Assembly (NCBI RefSeq): GCF_028747205.1 | Contig: NZ_CP112880.1 | Coordinates: 4,402,001-4,466,000, forward strand | Length of the DNA: 64,000 nucleotides | Origin: Streptomyces sp. CA-278952 | GTDB taxonomy: Bacteria; Actinomycetota; Actinomycetes; Streptomycetales; Streptomycetaceae | Reading direction: 5' to 3' | In this document: positions 1 through 8,942 of the stretch, in pieces | Layout of the letters: every line of letters starts with the position of its first letter | How positions within the stretch are numbered: position 1 is the stretch's first letter | Made by a program: the position numbers and the translations under genes | The notes under the pieces: generated by a model | What the model was told of the DNA's origin: nothing | Seen by the model: only the letters and a program-made list of their open reading frames with translations | The model's database searches: none

Positions 1-310
1 CGGGCAGCCGCCCGGCCGCGTACTTCAGGCCGCCGCCGCGACCCAGCGGCTCGGTCTCCACGACGGTGGTGACCCGGAGCGGCAGTACGGCGGCGTCCAG
101 CCACTCCTGGAGCACCTCGGCGAGGTGCCCGCAGGAGACCACGGCGTCGGTGACTCCCTCGGCGGCCAGCCAGGACAGCTGATGGCCGATGATCGGAGTC
201 CCGGTCCCGGGGATCTCGACCATCGGCTTGGGGCGGTCGTCGGTGTACGGCCGCAGCCGCGACCCCTGGCCACCGGCAAGGATCACGGCCTGCGTCGGAT
301 ACGTATGCAT
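1..310 (-). CDS. Sugar-phosphate nucleotidyltransferase, N-terminal part
   Basis: The gene runs off the left edge, so only the first ~103 residues are present. The ATG is at 310. The N-terminus reads ILAGGQGSRLRPYT then DRPKPM, the NTP-binding signature of nucleotidyltransferases that make NDP-sugars from sugar-1-phosphates (GlmU/RfbA/GMP type). A GHQL segment and a VSCGH segment follow as in that family. The exact sugar cannot be told from this fragment. It reads in the same direction as the next gene, the small secreted protein at 375-788. Family assignment is firm and substrate unknown. Confidence 0.85.
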   Translation of the reverse strand, partial: MHTYPTQAVILAGGQGSRLRPYTDDRPKPMVEIPGTGTPIIGHQLSWLAAEGVTDAVVSCGHLAEVLQEWLDAAVLPLRVTTVVETEPLGRGGGLKYAAGRLP

Positions 311-374
311 GGCAGGCACGATATGCGGTGCCCGCCGACGGAAGGCGGCGCTCCAGGCGACCGCCTCCCGGGAC

Positions 375-788
375 TCAGCTGAACTGCGCGACGCCGGAGG
401 CGAACGAGGTGTCACAGACGGGCCGGGAGAAACGGTGCGCCCGGGTCGGGCCGTACTGCTCGACGGCCGCCTTGCCGAGGGCCTTCGCGATCGACATGCA
501 GTGGCGGGCGAGCGAGGGACGCTGCTCGACGGCGCGCTGGAGGCCGGTGAGCGCGGCGCCCGGGTCCTTCTCCGCCAGCTCCACGAGCAGCTTCTCGCGC
601 AGGACGTCCTGCGGGGCGTGCGGCTTCGCGGGCTTGGACACGGTCTCCGACGAGGCGGCCAGCAGCTGGGAGTCGTTGTCCGACTCCGCCCACTGGACGC
701 TGGTGACCGCGAGGGTCCCGGACAGAACCATGACGACGGGCAGGACGAGAGCGAGGGATCGGCCGATGCGGCGCGCGGTGTGGGTCAC
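375..788 (-). CDS. Small secreted or membrane-anchored hypothetical protein
   Basis: This is a 137-aa protein if the GTG at 788 is used. That start puts a basic N-terminus (THTARRIGRS) directly before a hydrophobic stretch (LALVLPVVMVLSGTLAVTSV), which looks like a signal peptide or single anchor. The frame stays open upstream to 1178 but would then overlap msiK, so the later start is preferred. The mature part is charged and predicted helical with several glutamates and lysines. One Cys occurs in RHCMSIAK and another in PVCDTSF. I do not recognise a named domain, and its function is unknown. Confidence 0.65.
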   Translation of the reverse strand: MTHTARRIGRSLALVLPVVMVLSGTLAVTSVQWAESDNDSQLLAASSETVSKPAKPHAPQDVLREKLLVELAEKDPGAALTGLQRAVEQRPSLARHCMSIAKALGKAAVEQYGPTRAHRFSRPVCDTSFASGVAQFS

Positions 789-971
789 GCAGCGAGCGTA
801 GCGGCCAGTGATGACTTGGAGACAATTCGTCACCCTTGCGGGGGATGGTTCGACGCGCCCTTTCGAATACGGGCTTGACGAACCAGGGGGAAATGCCCGT
901 GAAATGCCCTGTCTGCCGGGGTATTTGCTGCCGCCCGGCACCGAAACGCAAACCCGCCGGGACCACGCAAA

Positions 972-1006
972 CGGCCCCGCACCCCCTTGCGGGAAGTGCG
1001 GGGCCG
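972..1006 (-). terminator. Hairpin terminator after msiK
   Basis: Arms CGGCCCCGCAC (972-982) and GTGCGGGGCCG (996-1006) form a perfect 11-bp stem with a 13-nt loop. It lies 20 bp past the msiK stop codon on the minus strand. There is no clear T-run, as is common in Streptomyces. Confidence 0.75.
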
Positions 1007-1026
1007 GGCGTACGACGGGTGGGGCG

Positions 1027-2163
1027 TCAGTTGGTGAGACGCTCGCCGGTGGAGGTCGCGAAGACGTGCAGCTCGTCCGGGCGCGGGACGACGTGCAGCT
1101 CCGTGCCCTTCTCCGGGACAGCCCGGCCGCCGACGCGGACGACCAGGTCCTTGTGCTCACCGTCGAGCTGCGCGCCACCGTAGACGAAGCCGTCGGCGCC
1201 GAGCTCCTCGACGACGTTGACGGAGACGGCGAGACCGGCCGGCGCGTCCGAGGAGTCCTTGGTCAGCGACTTCGCGGCGGCGCCGCCGTGCTCGACGATG
1301 TCGAAGTGCTCGGGACGGATGCCGACCGTCACCGTGGTGTCGCCGCGGTCCGCGGCGGCGGAGAGCGCCTCACGGGAGACCGGGACGACGCTGTTGCCGA
1401 ACTTCACGCCGCCGTCGGTGATCGGGACCTCGACGAGGTTCATCGCGGGGGAGCCGATGAAGCCGGCGACGAAGAGGTTCGCGGGGCGGTCGTACATGTT
1501 GCGCGGCGAGTCGACCTGCTGGAGCAGCCCGTCCTTCAGCACCGCGACCCGGTCGCCCATGGTGAGGGCCTCGACCTGGTCGTGGGTGACGTACACGGTG
1601 GTGATGCCGAGACGGCGCTGCAGCGAGGCGATCTGCGTACGGGTCGAGACACGGAGCTTCGCGTCGAGGTTCGACAGCGGCTCGTCCATGAGGAAGACCT
1701 GCGGCTCACGCACGATGGCCCGGCCCATCGCCACACGCTGACGCTGACCACCGGAGAGCGCCTTCGGCTTGCGGTCCAGGTAGTCGGTGAGGTCCAGCAT
1801 CTTGGCGGCCTCTTCGACCTTCGCCCGGATCTCGGTCTTGTTGATACCGGCGATCTTCAGCGCGAAGCCCATGTTGTCCGCGACGGACATGTGCGGGTAG
1901 AGCGCGTAGTTCTGGAACACCATGGCGATGTCCCGGTCCTTCGGCGGCAGGTGCGTGACGTCACGGTCACCGATGCGGATCGCACCGCCGTTGACGTCCT
2001 CAAGACCCGCGAGCATGCGCAGGGAGGTCGACTTGCCACAACCGGAGGGACCGACGAGGACGAGGAACTCACCGTCCTCGATGTCGATCTCGAGCTGGTC
2101 CACGGCCGGCTTCGTGGAGCCGGGGTAGACGCGGGACGCCTTGTCGAACGTGACACTGGCCAT
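1027..2163 (-). CDS. msiK: MsiK, shared ATPase of sugar ABC importers
   Basis: This 378-aa ATPase drives several sugar ABC importers that lack their own ATPase gene; in Streptomyces, MsiK is known to energise cellobiose, chitobiose and maltose uptake. Visible motifs are Walker A GPSGCGKST (about residues 37-45), Q-loop FQNYALYPH, signature LSGGQRQRV, Walker B VFLMDEPLSNLDAKLR and H-loop VTHDQVEA. The C-terminal half is the MalK-type regulatory/TOBE region (GIRPEHFD). Length matches the family. The start is the ATG at 2163. It stands alone with its own terminator, as expected of a shared component. It links functionally to the amino-sugar genes near 36-40 kb. Confidence 0.96.
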   Translation of the reverse strand: MASVTFDKASRVYPGSTKPAVDQLEIDIEDGEFLVLVGPSGCGKSTSLRMLAGLEDVNGGAIRIGDRDVTHLPPKDRDIAMVFQNYALYPHMSVADNMGFALKIAGINKTEIRAKVEEAAKMLDLTDYLDRKPKALSGGQRQRVAMGRAIVREPQVFLMDEPLSNLDAKLRVSTRTQIASLQRRLGITTVYVTHDQVEALTMGDRVAVLKDGLLQQVDSPRNMYDRPANLFVAGFIGSPAMNLVEVPITDGGVKFGNSVVPVSREALSAAADRGDTTVTVGIRPEHFDIVEHGGAAAKSLTKDSSDAPAGLAVSVNVVEELGADGFVYGGAQLDGEHKDLVVRVGGRAVPEKGTELHVVPRPDELHVFATSTGERLTN

Positions 2164-2341
2164 GCTGAATCTTCTCCTCAACCGGCAGGAACGTGCCGGA
2201 CGATCCGAGTAGGGAGTGGTCTGGTCCACAGACGCGAACCTGCCGTGACGCTACCTGGCGTTTCTCGATCTGTCAGTAGTCCGGAGCACACGGAAAGCGC
2301 GGACGGGCGGGGCGCGCGATTGGTTAGACTGCTCCCGGCGC

Positions 2342-2415
2342 GCCTCCTTAGCTCAGCTGGCCAGAGCAACGCACTTGTAATGCGTAGGTCGTCGGTTCGA
2401 ATCCGACAGGGGGCT
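2342..2415 (+). tRNA. tRNA-Thr, anticodon TGT
   Basis: A 74-nt cloverleaf can be drawn by eye. Acceptor arms GCCTCCT (2342-2348) and AGGGGGC (2408-2414) pair, with one G-U pair. The anticodon stem ACGCA/TGCGT encloses the loop CTTGTAA, giving anticodon TGT for ACA threonine codons. The T-arm is GTCGG TTCGAAT CCGAC. CCA is not encoded. A TAGACT -10-like box lies 12-17 bp upstream at 2325-2330. Confidence 0.95.
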
Positions 2416-2422
2416 CGGTGGA

Positions 2423-2455
2423 AAGTCCAGGTCAGATCTCCTCTGACCTGGACTT
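2423..2455 (+). terminator. tRNA-Thr terminator
   Basis: AAGTCCAGGTCAG (2423-2435) pairs perfectly with CTGACCTGGACTT (2443-2455) over 13 bp. A 7-nt loop separates the arms and a T-rich tail (CTTCCGTTTG) follows. This is a classic intrinsic terminator. Confidence 0.9.
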
Positions 2456-2556
2456 CTTCCGTTTGCAGGCGGCGGGCATGCCCGTTTAGTCCTTGTTTAT
2501 CGGACCTTTATCGCGTTTCCCCAGGCTCGCAAGGAGCCGAACCCCTGGGGGACCAC

Positions 2557-3582
2557 ATGCTCCGCATCCACTTCACCGACGTGGATCTGGCCAGGACGCG
2601 GCTCGCCCCAGCCCCCGACCCCCTCTTCGAGATCGCCGCGAGCATGCACCGGCTGCAGTCCAGTCGAGGCCGCTGGGCGCATGCCGGGTGGTATCGGACG
2701 GCGCGGCGGGATCTGCGGGAGAAGGGTCTGGAACGGGCCCTGCGGAGCGTGCTGCTGCCCCTGTATCCCAGGGCCGCGTACTTCCCGGACTTTCTCACGC
2801 CGTCCACCGGGGTGGACGGGCTGGAAGCGGGGCTTGAGACGCTCCTGGCCACTCCCGCGCGGCGGGTCGCGGAAGAGATCACCCTCTTCGACCGGCTCAT
2901 CGGGGCGCCCGAATGGGCCGGGCGACTGGCCGAGCGCGGAGCGCGTCAGGAGTTCGTCGGGGTACTGCGCGCGTACTACGCCGTCGCCGTCGTGCCCCAG
3001 CAGGAGCGCATCCAGGCTCGCATCGAGGCCGAGCGGGCGGTGCGTGGGCGTGGTCTTCTGTGCGGTGGGGTGGAGGGGATGCTCGCCGGGCTCGGGCCCA
3101 TGCTGCGGTGGCGTGCGCCCGTCCTGGAGGTCGCGTATCCCCGGCAGACGGAGGACCGGGACCTGCATCTGAACGGCCGTGGGCTCACTCTGGTCCCCTC
3201 GTACTTCAACTGGGGTGAGCCGGTCGCGTTCGCCGATCCGGGGCTGCCGCCCGTGCTCTGGTATTCGTTGCTGCACGAGCCTCCGGCCCGTCCTCTGCGG
3301 GAGGAGGACCCGGAGCGTTCGCTGGCCAATCTGCTCGGGCGGGCCCGGGCGCTCGCGCTGCGGGCGGTGGCCGGCGGTGCCACCACGGGGGAGATCGCCC
3401 GTGCCGCGGGCGTCTCGGCGTCCGCCGCCAGCAGGCATGCCACCGTGCTGCGCGACGCGGGGCTCATCACGACCGCCCGCAACGGCCCCGCCGTTCTGCA
3501 CACCCTCACCCCCACCGGCGCGTCCGTCCTGCGTGCCGCCCGGGCCGGGGAGGGCGAGGAGACCGCGGAGGCGCCGCGCTGA
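2557..3582 (+). CDS. Winged-helix (ArsR-like) transcriptional regulator
   Basis: This 341-aa protein starts at the ATG at 2557. The first ~250 residues (LRIHFTDVDLARTRLA... through LVPSYFNWGEPVAF) match a Streptomyces regulator architecture I recall as DUF5937. The C-terminus carries a winged-helix DNA-binding domain at about residues 265-325 (ATTGEIARAAGVSASAASRHATVLRDAGLI as two helices, then a wing ending in a TPTG motif). No metal-binding ArsR cysteines are seen. It stands alone between the tRNA and the ribbon-helix-helix gene. The targets and the signal are unknown. Confidence 0.85.
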   Translation: MLRIHFTDVDLARTRLAPAPDPLFEIAASMHRLQSSRGRWAHAGWYRTARRDLREKGLERALRSVLLPLYPRAAYFPDFLTPSTGVDGLEAGLETLLATPARRVAEEITLFDRLIGAPEWAGRLAERGARQEFVGVLRAYYAVAVVPQQERIQARIEAERAVRGRGLLCGGVEGMLAGLGPMLRWRAPVLEVAYPRQTEDRDLHLNGRGLTLVPSYFNWGEPVAFADPGLPPVLWYSLLHEPPARPLREEDPERSLANLLGRARALALRAVAGGATTGEIARAAGVSASAASRHATVLRDAGLITTARNGPAVLHTLTPTGASVLRAARAGEGEETAEAPR

Positions 3583-3920
3583 GCGGGCGGGCGTGGTGTC
3601 GCCCGGGACGGACACCGTTCTTCGGGTGGCGCCCTCGGCCCGGGCTCGCCCGCGATCTCCGGCGCCGTCGCTCCGGCAGGACCGGGCCTGCCGACGGTTT
3701 TGAACCAGCTGTCCTCGTGGCACCAGGTGGTGCCAGATGACCCCGGTTGGCGCCAGGTGGTGCCAAGTGGTGTTTTCGTGGCGCCATCCTGAGTCGTCCT
3801 GGTCACCCCTGCGGTGTTGTATCGGAATCTCTAGTTGTGATGTTGCAGGTCAGGGGCTTCTTCAGCGGGAGTGAGCCACGATGGCTCGACGTGGTGCCAC
3901 TCGTGTGCCATGGTGGGGTC
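3583..3920. other. 338-bp gap holding a phased operator-like array
   Basis: No coding frame here has typical third-position GC. The first ~110 bp are featureless. The stretch from 3718 to 3786 is a dense array of TGGTGCCA-type half-sites (described separately), and another TGGTGCCA is at 3892-3899, just before the next start codon. Confidence 0.6.
3718..3786. promoter_or_regulatory. Array of TGGCACCA/TGGTGCCA half-sites
   Basis: TGGCACCA-GG-TGGTGCCA (3718-3735) is a perfect inverted repeat with a 2-bp centre. TGGCGCCA-GG-TGGTGCCA (3748-3765) repeats it 30 bp later with one mismatch. A half-site-like TGGTGTTT starts at 3768 and TGGCGCCA lies at 3779-3786. Half-site starts fall about 10 bp apart, one helical turn, so all would face the same side of the helix. 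I infer an operator for the downstream ribbon-helix-helix protein. Confidence 0.6.
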
Positions 3921-4445
3921 ATGGACCTCACCCCCTACGTCGACAATCTCCGGCGGGAACTCGCCGTCGCCGCGGATGCCAGCGGCGACGAAGCCCGCGC
4001 CCTGGCCGAGCGGCTCAGTGCTCCCCTGGAGTCCGCCGTCCGGCTGACCCTGCTCAACGTGCTCTCCGCGGCCATGGGCGACGTCACCCGGGAGCTGGCT
4101 CCCGGTTCGGTCGACGTACGGCTGCGCGGGCTCGATCCCGAGTTCGTGGTGACGCCGCCGCCGGTGCCTGAGCCGGTGCGGGAGGAGCGGGAGGCGGTCG
4201 TTGCTCCCGTGGTGGTGGCGCCTTCGGCCGGGGAGGCCGACGACGGCACCATGGTGCGGATCAACCTCCGTCTCCCCGCCCACCTCAAGGGCCGCGCCGA
4301 GAGCGCCGCCGCGGCGGAGGGGCTGTCGGTCAACGCCTGGCTCGTTCGGGCCGTGTCCGTGTCCCTCGACGGCGGGGGGCGCGCGAGCGCACCGGGTCGG
4401 GGCAAGGACTCGGGCGGTCGCGGCTTCACCGGCTGGGTCCGCTAG
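3921..4445 (+). CDS. Ribbon-helix-helix (HicB-antitoxin-like) protein
   Basis: This is a 174-aa protein from the ATG at 3921. Residues ~1-80 are helical (YVDNLRRELAVAADASGDEARALAERLS). A proline-rich linker follows, then a CopG/HicB-type ribbon-helix-helix near residues 112-145 (VRINLRLPAHLKGRAESAA, then GLSVNAWLVRAV). Such folds bind palindromic DNA as dimers. It is often annotated as a HicB-family antitoxin, but no HicA toxin is adjacent. It precedes a DUF4097 gene and an ABC exporter on the same strand and probably regulates itself and that operon through the array upstream. Confidence 0.85.
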   Translation: MDLTPYVDNLRRELAVAADASGDEARALAERLSAPLESAVRLTLLNVLSAAMGDVTRELAPGSVDVRLRGLDPEFVVTPPPVPEPVREEREAVVAPVVVAPSAGEADDGTMVRINLRLPAHLKGRAESAAAAEGLSVNAWLVRAVSVSLDGGGRASAPGRGKDSGGRGFTGWVR

Positions 4446-4448
4446 GCC

Positions 4449-4484
4449 CGCTGGGTCTTCTGGGTCCGCTGGGTCTCCTGGGCC
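4449..4484 (+). repeat. 9-bp tandem repeat, four units
   Basis: Units CGCTGGGTC, TTCTGGGTC, CGCTGGGTC and TCCTGGGCC follow directly after the stop codon of the ribbon-helix-helix gene. Confidence 0.7.
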
Positions 4485-4580
4485 GCCTGTTCGTAGTCGC
4501 GCCACTTCACCGGCGGATCGCCGATCCGGCCGACGTCACTGATCACTCATCACTCACCGAGCCAAGAGGACGGGACAGCC

Positions 4581-5471
4581 ATGCCTTCTTTCGACACCCC
4601 CGAGCCGGTCTCCGCCGTCATCGAGCTGGACGCCGGCACCGCCCGCATCACCGCCGGCAAGCGCACCGACACGGTCGTCGAGGTGCTGCCGGGCAACGGA
4701 TCCGACGAGGACGACGTACGCGCCGTGCAGCAGACCCAGGTCTCCTGCTCGGGCGGCCGTCTCACCGTCAGGACCCCCAAGAAGCGCTCCCTGTTCGGCA
4801 AGCCGGGCGCCGTCGTGGTGAGCATCGAACTGCCCGCGGGCTCCGATGTGCGCGGCACCTCCGCACTGGGCGGCTTCTTCGGAGAAGGGCCGCTCGGCGA
4901 GGTGCGGCTCAGGACCTCGCTCGGCGACCTCCAGGTGGAGGAGGCGGCCCACGCCGAGCTCAGGACCGACCACGGCGACATCCGGCTGGTCCGTTCCACC
5001 GGGGACGCCGAGGTCATCGGCTCGGGCCGGGTCGAGGTCGGCGCCGTCGCCGGGGCGGCGGTCGTCAAGAACGGCAACGGCGCGACCGTGATCGACGAGG
5101 TCGGCGGTGTGCTGAAGGTCAACGCGGCCAACGGCGACGTCTCCGTGGGTGTGGCGCACGGCGACGTCGTCGCCAAGTCCGCCAACGGGCGCATCGAGAT
5201 CGGTGTCGCCCGAGCCGGGGTCGACGCGACCTCCTCCAACGGGCGCATCCGCGTCGGCGACGTGACTCGCGGCCGCATCGCCCTGCGTACCTCCGTCGGC
5301 GACCTCGAAGTGGGCATCCACGAGGGCACCGCCGCCTGGCTCGACCTGAACCCCAAGTTCGGCACCGTACGGAACTCGCTCGGCGCCGCCGCCGGGCCCG
5401 AGGACTCCGACGAGACCGTCGAAGTGCACGCCCGGAGCGGGGCCGGCGACATCGTCGTCCGCCGTGCCTGA
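4581..5471 (+). CDS. DUF4097 beta-strand repeat protein
   Basis: This 296-aa protein is built almost entirely of short beta-strand repeats with recurring NG/NGD turns (ANGDVSVGVAHGDVVAKSANGRIEIG), the DUF4097 adhesin-like beta-helix pattern. No signal peptide or membrane segment is present, so it is probably cytoplasmic. A good ribosome site (GCCAAGAGGACGGG) lies before the ATG at 4581. It sits between the ribbon-helix-helix gene and an ABC exporter and reads in the same direction. Its role is not established. Scaffold or regulatory partner of the exporter are possible inferences. Confidence 0.88.
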   Translation: MPSFDTPEPVSAVIELDAGTARITAGKRTDTVVEVLPGNGSDEDDVRAVQQTQVSCSGGRLTVRTPKKRSLFGKPGAVVVSIELPAGSDVRGTSALGGFFGEGPLGEVRLRTSLGDLQVEEAAHAELRTDHGDIRLVRSTGDAEVIGSGRVEVGAVAGAAVVKNGNGATVIDEVGGVLKVNAANGDVSVGVAHGDVVAKSANGRIEIGVARAGVDATSSNGRIRVGDVTRGRIALRTSVGDLEVGIHEGTAAWLDLNPKFGTVRNSLGAAAGPEDSDETVEVHARSGAGDIVVRRA

Positions 5472-5550
5472 GTCCGTCGTGACCGCTTCTCGTCCCGTCC
5501 ACGCCCGACTCGCCGCTCGCGAGAGCGGAACCAGCATGAAGGGAACCAGC

Positions 5551-6554
<1,004 letters not shown>

Positions 6555-6558
<4 letters not shown>

Positions 6559-7340
6559 CTTCCCTCTCTCTCGCCGTACGCGACTCGAACACCATGCTGC
6601 GCCGCAATCTCCTGCACGCCCGGCGCTATCCCTCGCTCACCCTGAACCTGCTCCTCACGCCTGTCATGCTCCTGCTGCTTTTCGTCTATATCTTCGGCGA
6701 CGTGATGAGCGCGGGCATCGGCGGCGGGGACCGCTCCGACTACATCGCCTACATCGTCCCGGGCATCCTGCTGCTGACCGTCGGCTCCACCGTGGTCGGG
6801 ACCGCGGTGTCCGTCTCCACCGACATGTCCGAGGGCATCATCGCCCGCTTCCGGACGATGGCGGTCCACCGCGGCTCCGTGATCATCGGACACGTCGTCG
6901 GCAGTGTGCTGCAGAGCGTGCTGAGCGTCGTCCTGGTCGGCGCGGTCGCCGTGGCCATCGGCTTCCGCTCCACGGACGCCACGCTCGTGGAGTGGCTGGC
7001 CGCGTTCGGGCTGCTCGTGCTCTTCTCCGCCGCCCTCACCTGGGTCGCGGTCGGCATGGGCCTCATCAGCCCGAACGCCGAGGCGGCCAGCAACAACGCC
7101 CTGCCGATGGTGCTGCTCCCGATGCTGTCCAGCGCCTTCATCCCGGTGGAGACGATGCCGGGCTGGTTCCGGCCGATCGCCGAGTACCAGCCCTTCACCC
7201 CGGCCATCGAGACCTTGCGCGGCCTGCTGCTCGGCAGCGAGATCGGCCACAACGGCTGGCTGGCCGTCGGCTGGAGCCTCGGGCTCGTGGTGCTCGGCTA
7301 CTTCTGGGCGACCTCGAAGTTCGGCCAGGACCCCCGGTGA
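6555..7340 (+). CDS. ABC-2 type exporter permease
   Basis: This 261-aa membrane protein is the channel partner of the preceding ATPase. About six transmembrane segments are visible, beginning with LLLTPVMLLLLFVYIF, and the family pattern FIPVETMPGWFRPIAEYQPFTP lies near the C-terminus. It starts at the ATG overlapping the ATPase stop. The two form a DrrAB-like half-transporter pair. A P450 gene starts 116 bp downstream on the same strand and may be co-transcribed. Confidence 0.93.
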
Positions 7341-7402
7341 GTTTCCTCCCCGGTGGCGTGGCCCCGATGGCCTCAGCTCCGGTGTCTCGATAGCTCGGGC
7401 AC

Positions 7403-7441
7403 CTCGATCCGATGTCTCGATCCGATGTCTCGATCCGACGA
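7403..7441 (+). repeat. 13-bp tandem repeat, three units
   Basis: CTCGATCCGATGT occurs at 7403-7415 and 7416-7428, with the variant CTCGATCCGACGA at 7429-7441. It lies in the gap before the P450 ribosome site. Confidence 0.85.
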
Positions 7442-7456
7442 CCTGGGGAGAACCTG

Positions 7457-8782
7457 ATGGTGTACGACCCGGCCACCGGCTCCGCGACCGCCGACGAGGC
7501 GCCCGGCCTGCCCGTCCTGCCCACCGACCGGCACACCGGCTGCCCCTTCGATCCGCCCGCCGCGCTCACCGCGCTGAGCGACCGGCCGGTCCGCCTCCTG
7601 CGCTACGCCGACGGGCACGTGGGCCGGCTGGTCACCGGGCACGCGGCGGCCCGCGCGGTGCTGGCTGATCCGCGCTTCAGCTCCCGCTACGAGCTCCTGC
7701 ACCTGCCGATGGCGATGGAGGGCGCGCGGGGAAAGCTGCCGCAGGCGCCCGTCGGGGACATCATCGGCCTCGACGCCCCGGAGCACACCCGCTACCGCCG
7801 ACTGCTCGCCGGCCGGTTCACCGTGCGGCGCATGCGCCAACTGGCGGGCCGTATCGAGCGGTTCACCGCCGACTGCCTGGACGCCATGGAGCAGGCCGGG
7901 CCCACGGCCGACCTGGTGGAGGCCTTCGCGCGGCCCGTGCCCACGCTGGTGATCTGCGAGCTGCTCGGCGTGCCCTACGCCGACCGGGGGCGCTTTCTGG
8001 GGCTGGTCGAGGTCATCTTCGACCAGGCGGCCGACGCCGGGGTCAGGGACGAGGCCTACGCGGGGCTGCTCCGTTACGTCGGTGAACTCGTCCTCGCCAA
8101 GCGGGCCGATCCCACCGATGACCTGCTCAGCGACCTCGCCGCACGCGGCTCCGCGTCCGGTTCCGCACCCGGCTCGGCATCCGGCTCCGCGTCCGGCCCC
8201 GCACCCGAACCCGGGTCCGGAGACCGCGTCGTCTCCGGCCTCACCGACGAGGAGCTGGCCGGGATCGGCGGGCTGCTCCTCGCCGCCGGGCTCGACACCA
8301 CCGCGAACATGCTGGGCCTCGGTGCCTTCGCCCTGCTGGCCAACCCCGGTCAGCTGGACGCCCTGCGCGCCGACCCGGATCTCGCCGGGCCGGCCGCGGA
8401 GGAGCTGCTGCGCTACCTCAGCGTGGCCGACCCGCTGCTGCGGTCCGCGCTAGAGGACGTCGAGGTGGCGGGCGAACTGATCAGGGCGGGGGAGACGGTG
8501 ACCGTCTCCGTGCAGGCCGCCAACCGTGACCCGCGCAGGTTCCCCGGGCCCGACCGGCTCGACATCCGTCGCCGGGCCACCGGGCATCTCTCCTTCGGTC
8601 ACGGTCCCCACCAGTGCCTCGGTCAGCAGCTCGCGCGGGTTGAGATGACCGTCGCGCTCCCGGCGCTCCTCGCACGCTTTCCCTCCCTGCGCCTCGCGGT
8701 CCCGCCGGAGGAAGTGCCGCTGCGCGAACGCTCCAGCATCTACGGAGTGGTCTCCCTGCCGGTCGCCTGGGGGGAGGAATAG
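7457..8782 (+). CDS. Cytochrome P450
   Basis: This 441-aa soluble bacterial P450 inserts oxygen into a small molecule using electrons from a ferredoxin and reductase. Motifs are the I-helix oxygen-binding AGLDTTANM, K-helix EELLRYL (ExxR), and heme loop FGHGPHQCLGQQLA with the cysteine ligand. The start is the ATG at 7457, preceded by GGGGAG. An alternative ATG at 7412 has no such site. An unusual Gly/Ser/Ala/Pro low-complexity insert (GSASGSAPGSASGSASG) lies between the G/H-helix region and the I-helix. It follows the ABC exporter. The ferredoxin-reductase gene at 10018 could supply electrons. Substrate unknown. Confidence 0.94.
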   Translation: MVYDPATGSATADEAPGLPVLPTDRHTGCPFDPPAALTALSDRPVRLLRYADGHVGRLVTGHAAARAVLADPRFSSRYELLHLPMAMEGARGKLPQAPVGDIIGLDAPEHTRYRRLLAGRFTVRRMRQLAGRIERFTADCLDAMEQAGPTADLVEAFARPVPTLVICELLGVPYADRGRFLGLVEVIFDQAADAGVRDEAYAGLLRYVGELVLAKRADPTDDLLSDLAARGSASGSAPGSASGSASGPAPEPGSGDRVVSGLTDEELAGIGGLLLAAGLDTTANMLGLGAFALLANPGQLDALRADPDLAGPAAEELLRYLSVADPLLRSALEDVEVAGELIRAGETVTVSVQAANRDPRRFPGPDRLDIRRRATGHLSFGHGPHQCLGQQLARVEMTVALPALLARFPSLRLAVPPEEVPLRERSSIYGVVSLPVAWGEE

Positions 8783-8813
8783 CGCCGAACTGCCCTCGGG
8801 GCAAGGAGATGTG

Positions 8814-8942
8814 GTGAGCGTCCGTACCGATTTCTACCGGGGGGTAGGCGACCCGGGATCCTTGTTATACCTTGCGTCTAACAAGGATCCCGGGTCGGCC
8901 GGTGTCCGGTCCGGCGCGGGCCGCCGCCCCCGGCCCCGGTGA
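8814..8942 (+). CDS. Possible 42-aa leader peptide with a TTA codon
   Basis: A short frame begins at GTG 8814, five bases after AAGGAG (8803-8808), and ends at TGA 8940-8942. Codon 18 (8865-8867) is TTA, the rare leucine codon read only by the bldA tRNA in Streptomyces. That codon is the last triplet of the 5' arm of the 18-bp inverted repeat at 8850-8896. Translation could therefore affect hairpin folding. It has no recognisable product, and its C-terminal part is just Arg/Pro/Gly-rich. It may be chance, so the call is tentative. Confidence 0.3.
   Translation: MSVRTDFYRGVGDPGSLLYLASNKDPGSAGVRSGAGRRPRPR
8850..8896. promoter_or_regulatory. Perfect 18-bp inverted repeat
   Basis: GACCCGGGATCCTTGTTA (8850-8867) and TAACAAGGATCCCGGGTC (8879-8896) are exact reverse complements around an 11-nt spacer. 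It lies 67 bp after the P450 stop and about 200 bp before the diiron oxygenase. No T-run follows. It could be a terminator for the P450 operon, a repressor operator or an attenuator. Confidence 0.8.

Noticed and set aside
808..3582. A 924-codon open frame on the plus strand across msiK and the tRNA gene
   Set aside because: It is antisense to msiK, passes through the tRNA and terminator, and has the base pattern of a mirror frame. Only its 3' part from 2557 is real coding sequence.
3921..4445. A HicA-HicB toxin-antitoxin pair
   Set aside because: No small HicA-like toxin gene is adjacent on either strand; the protein is better seen as a regulator.
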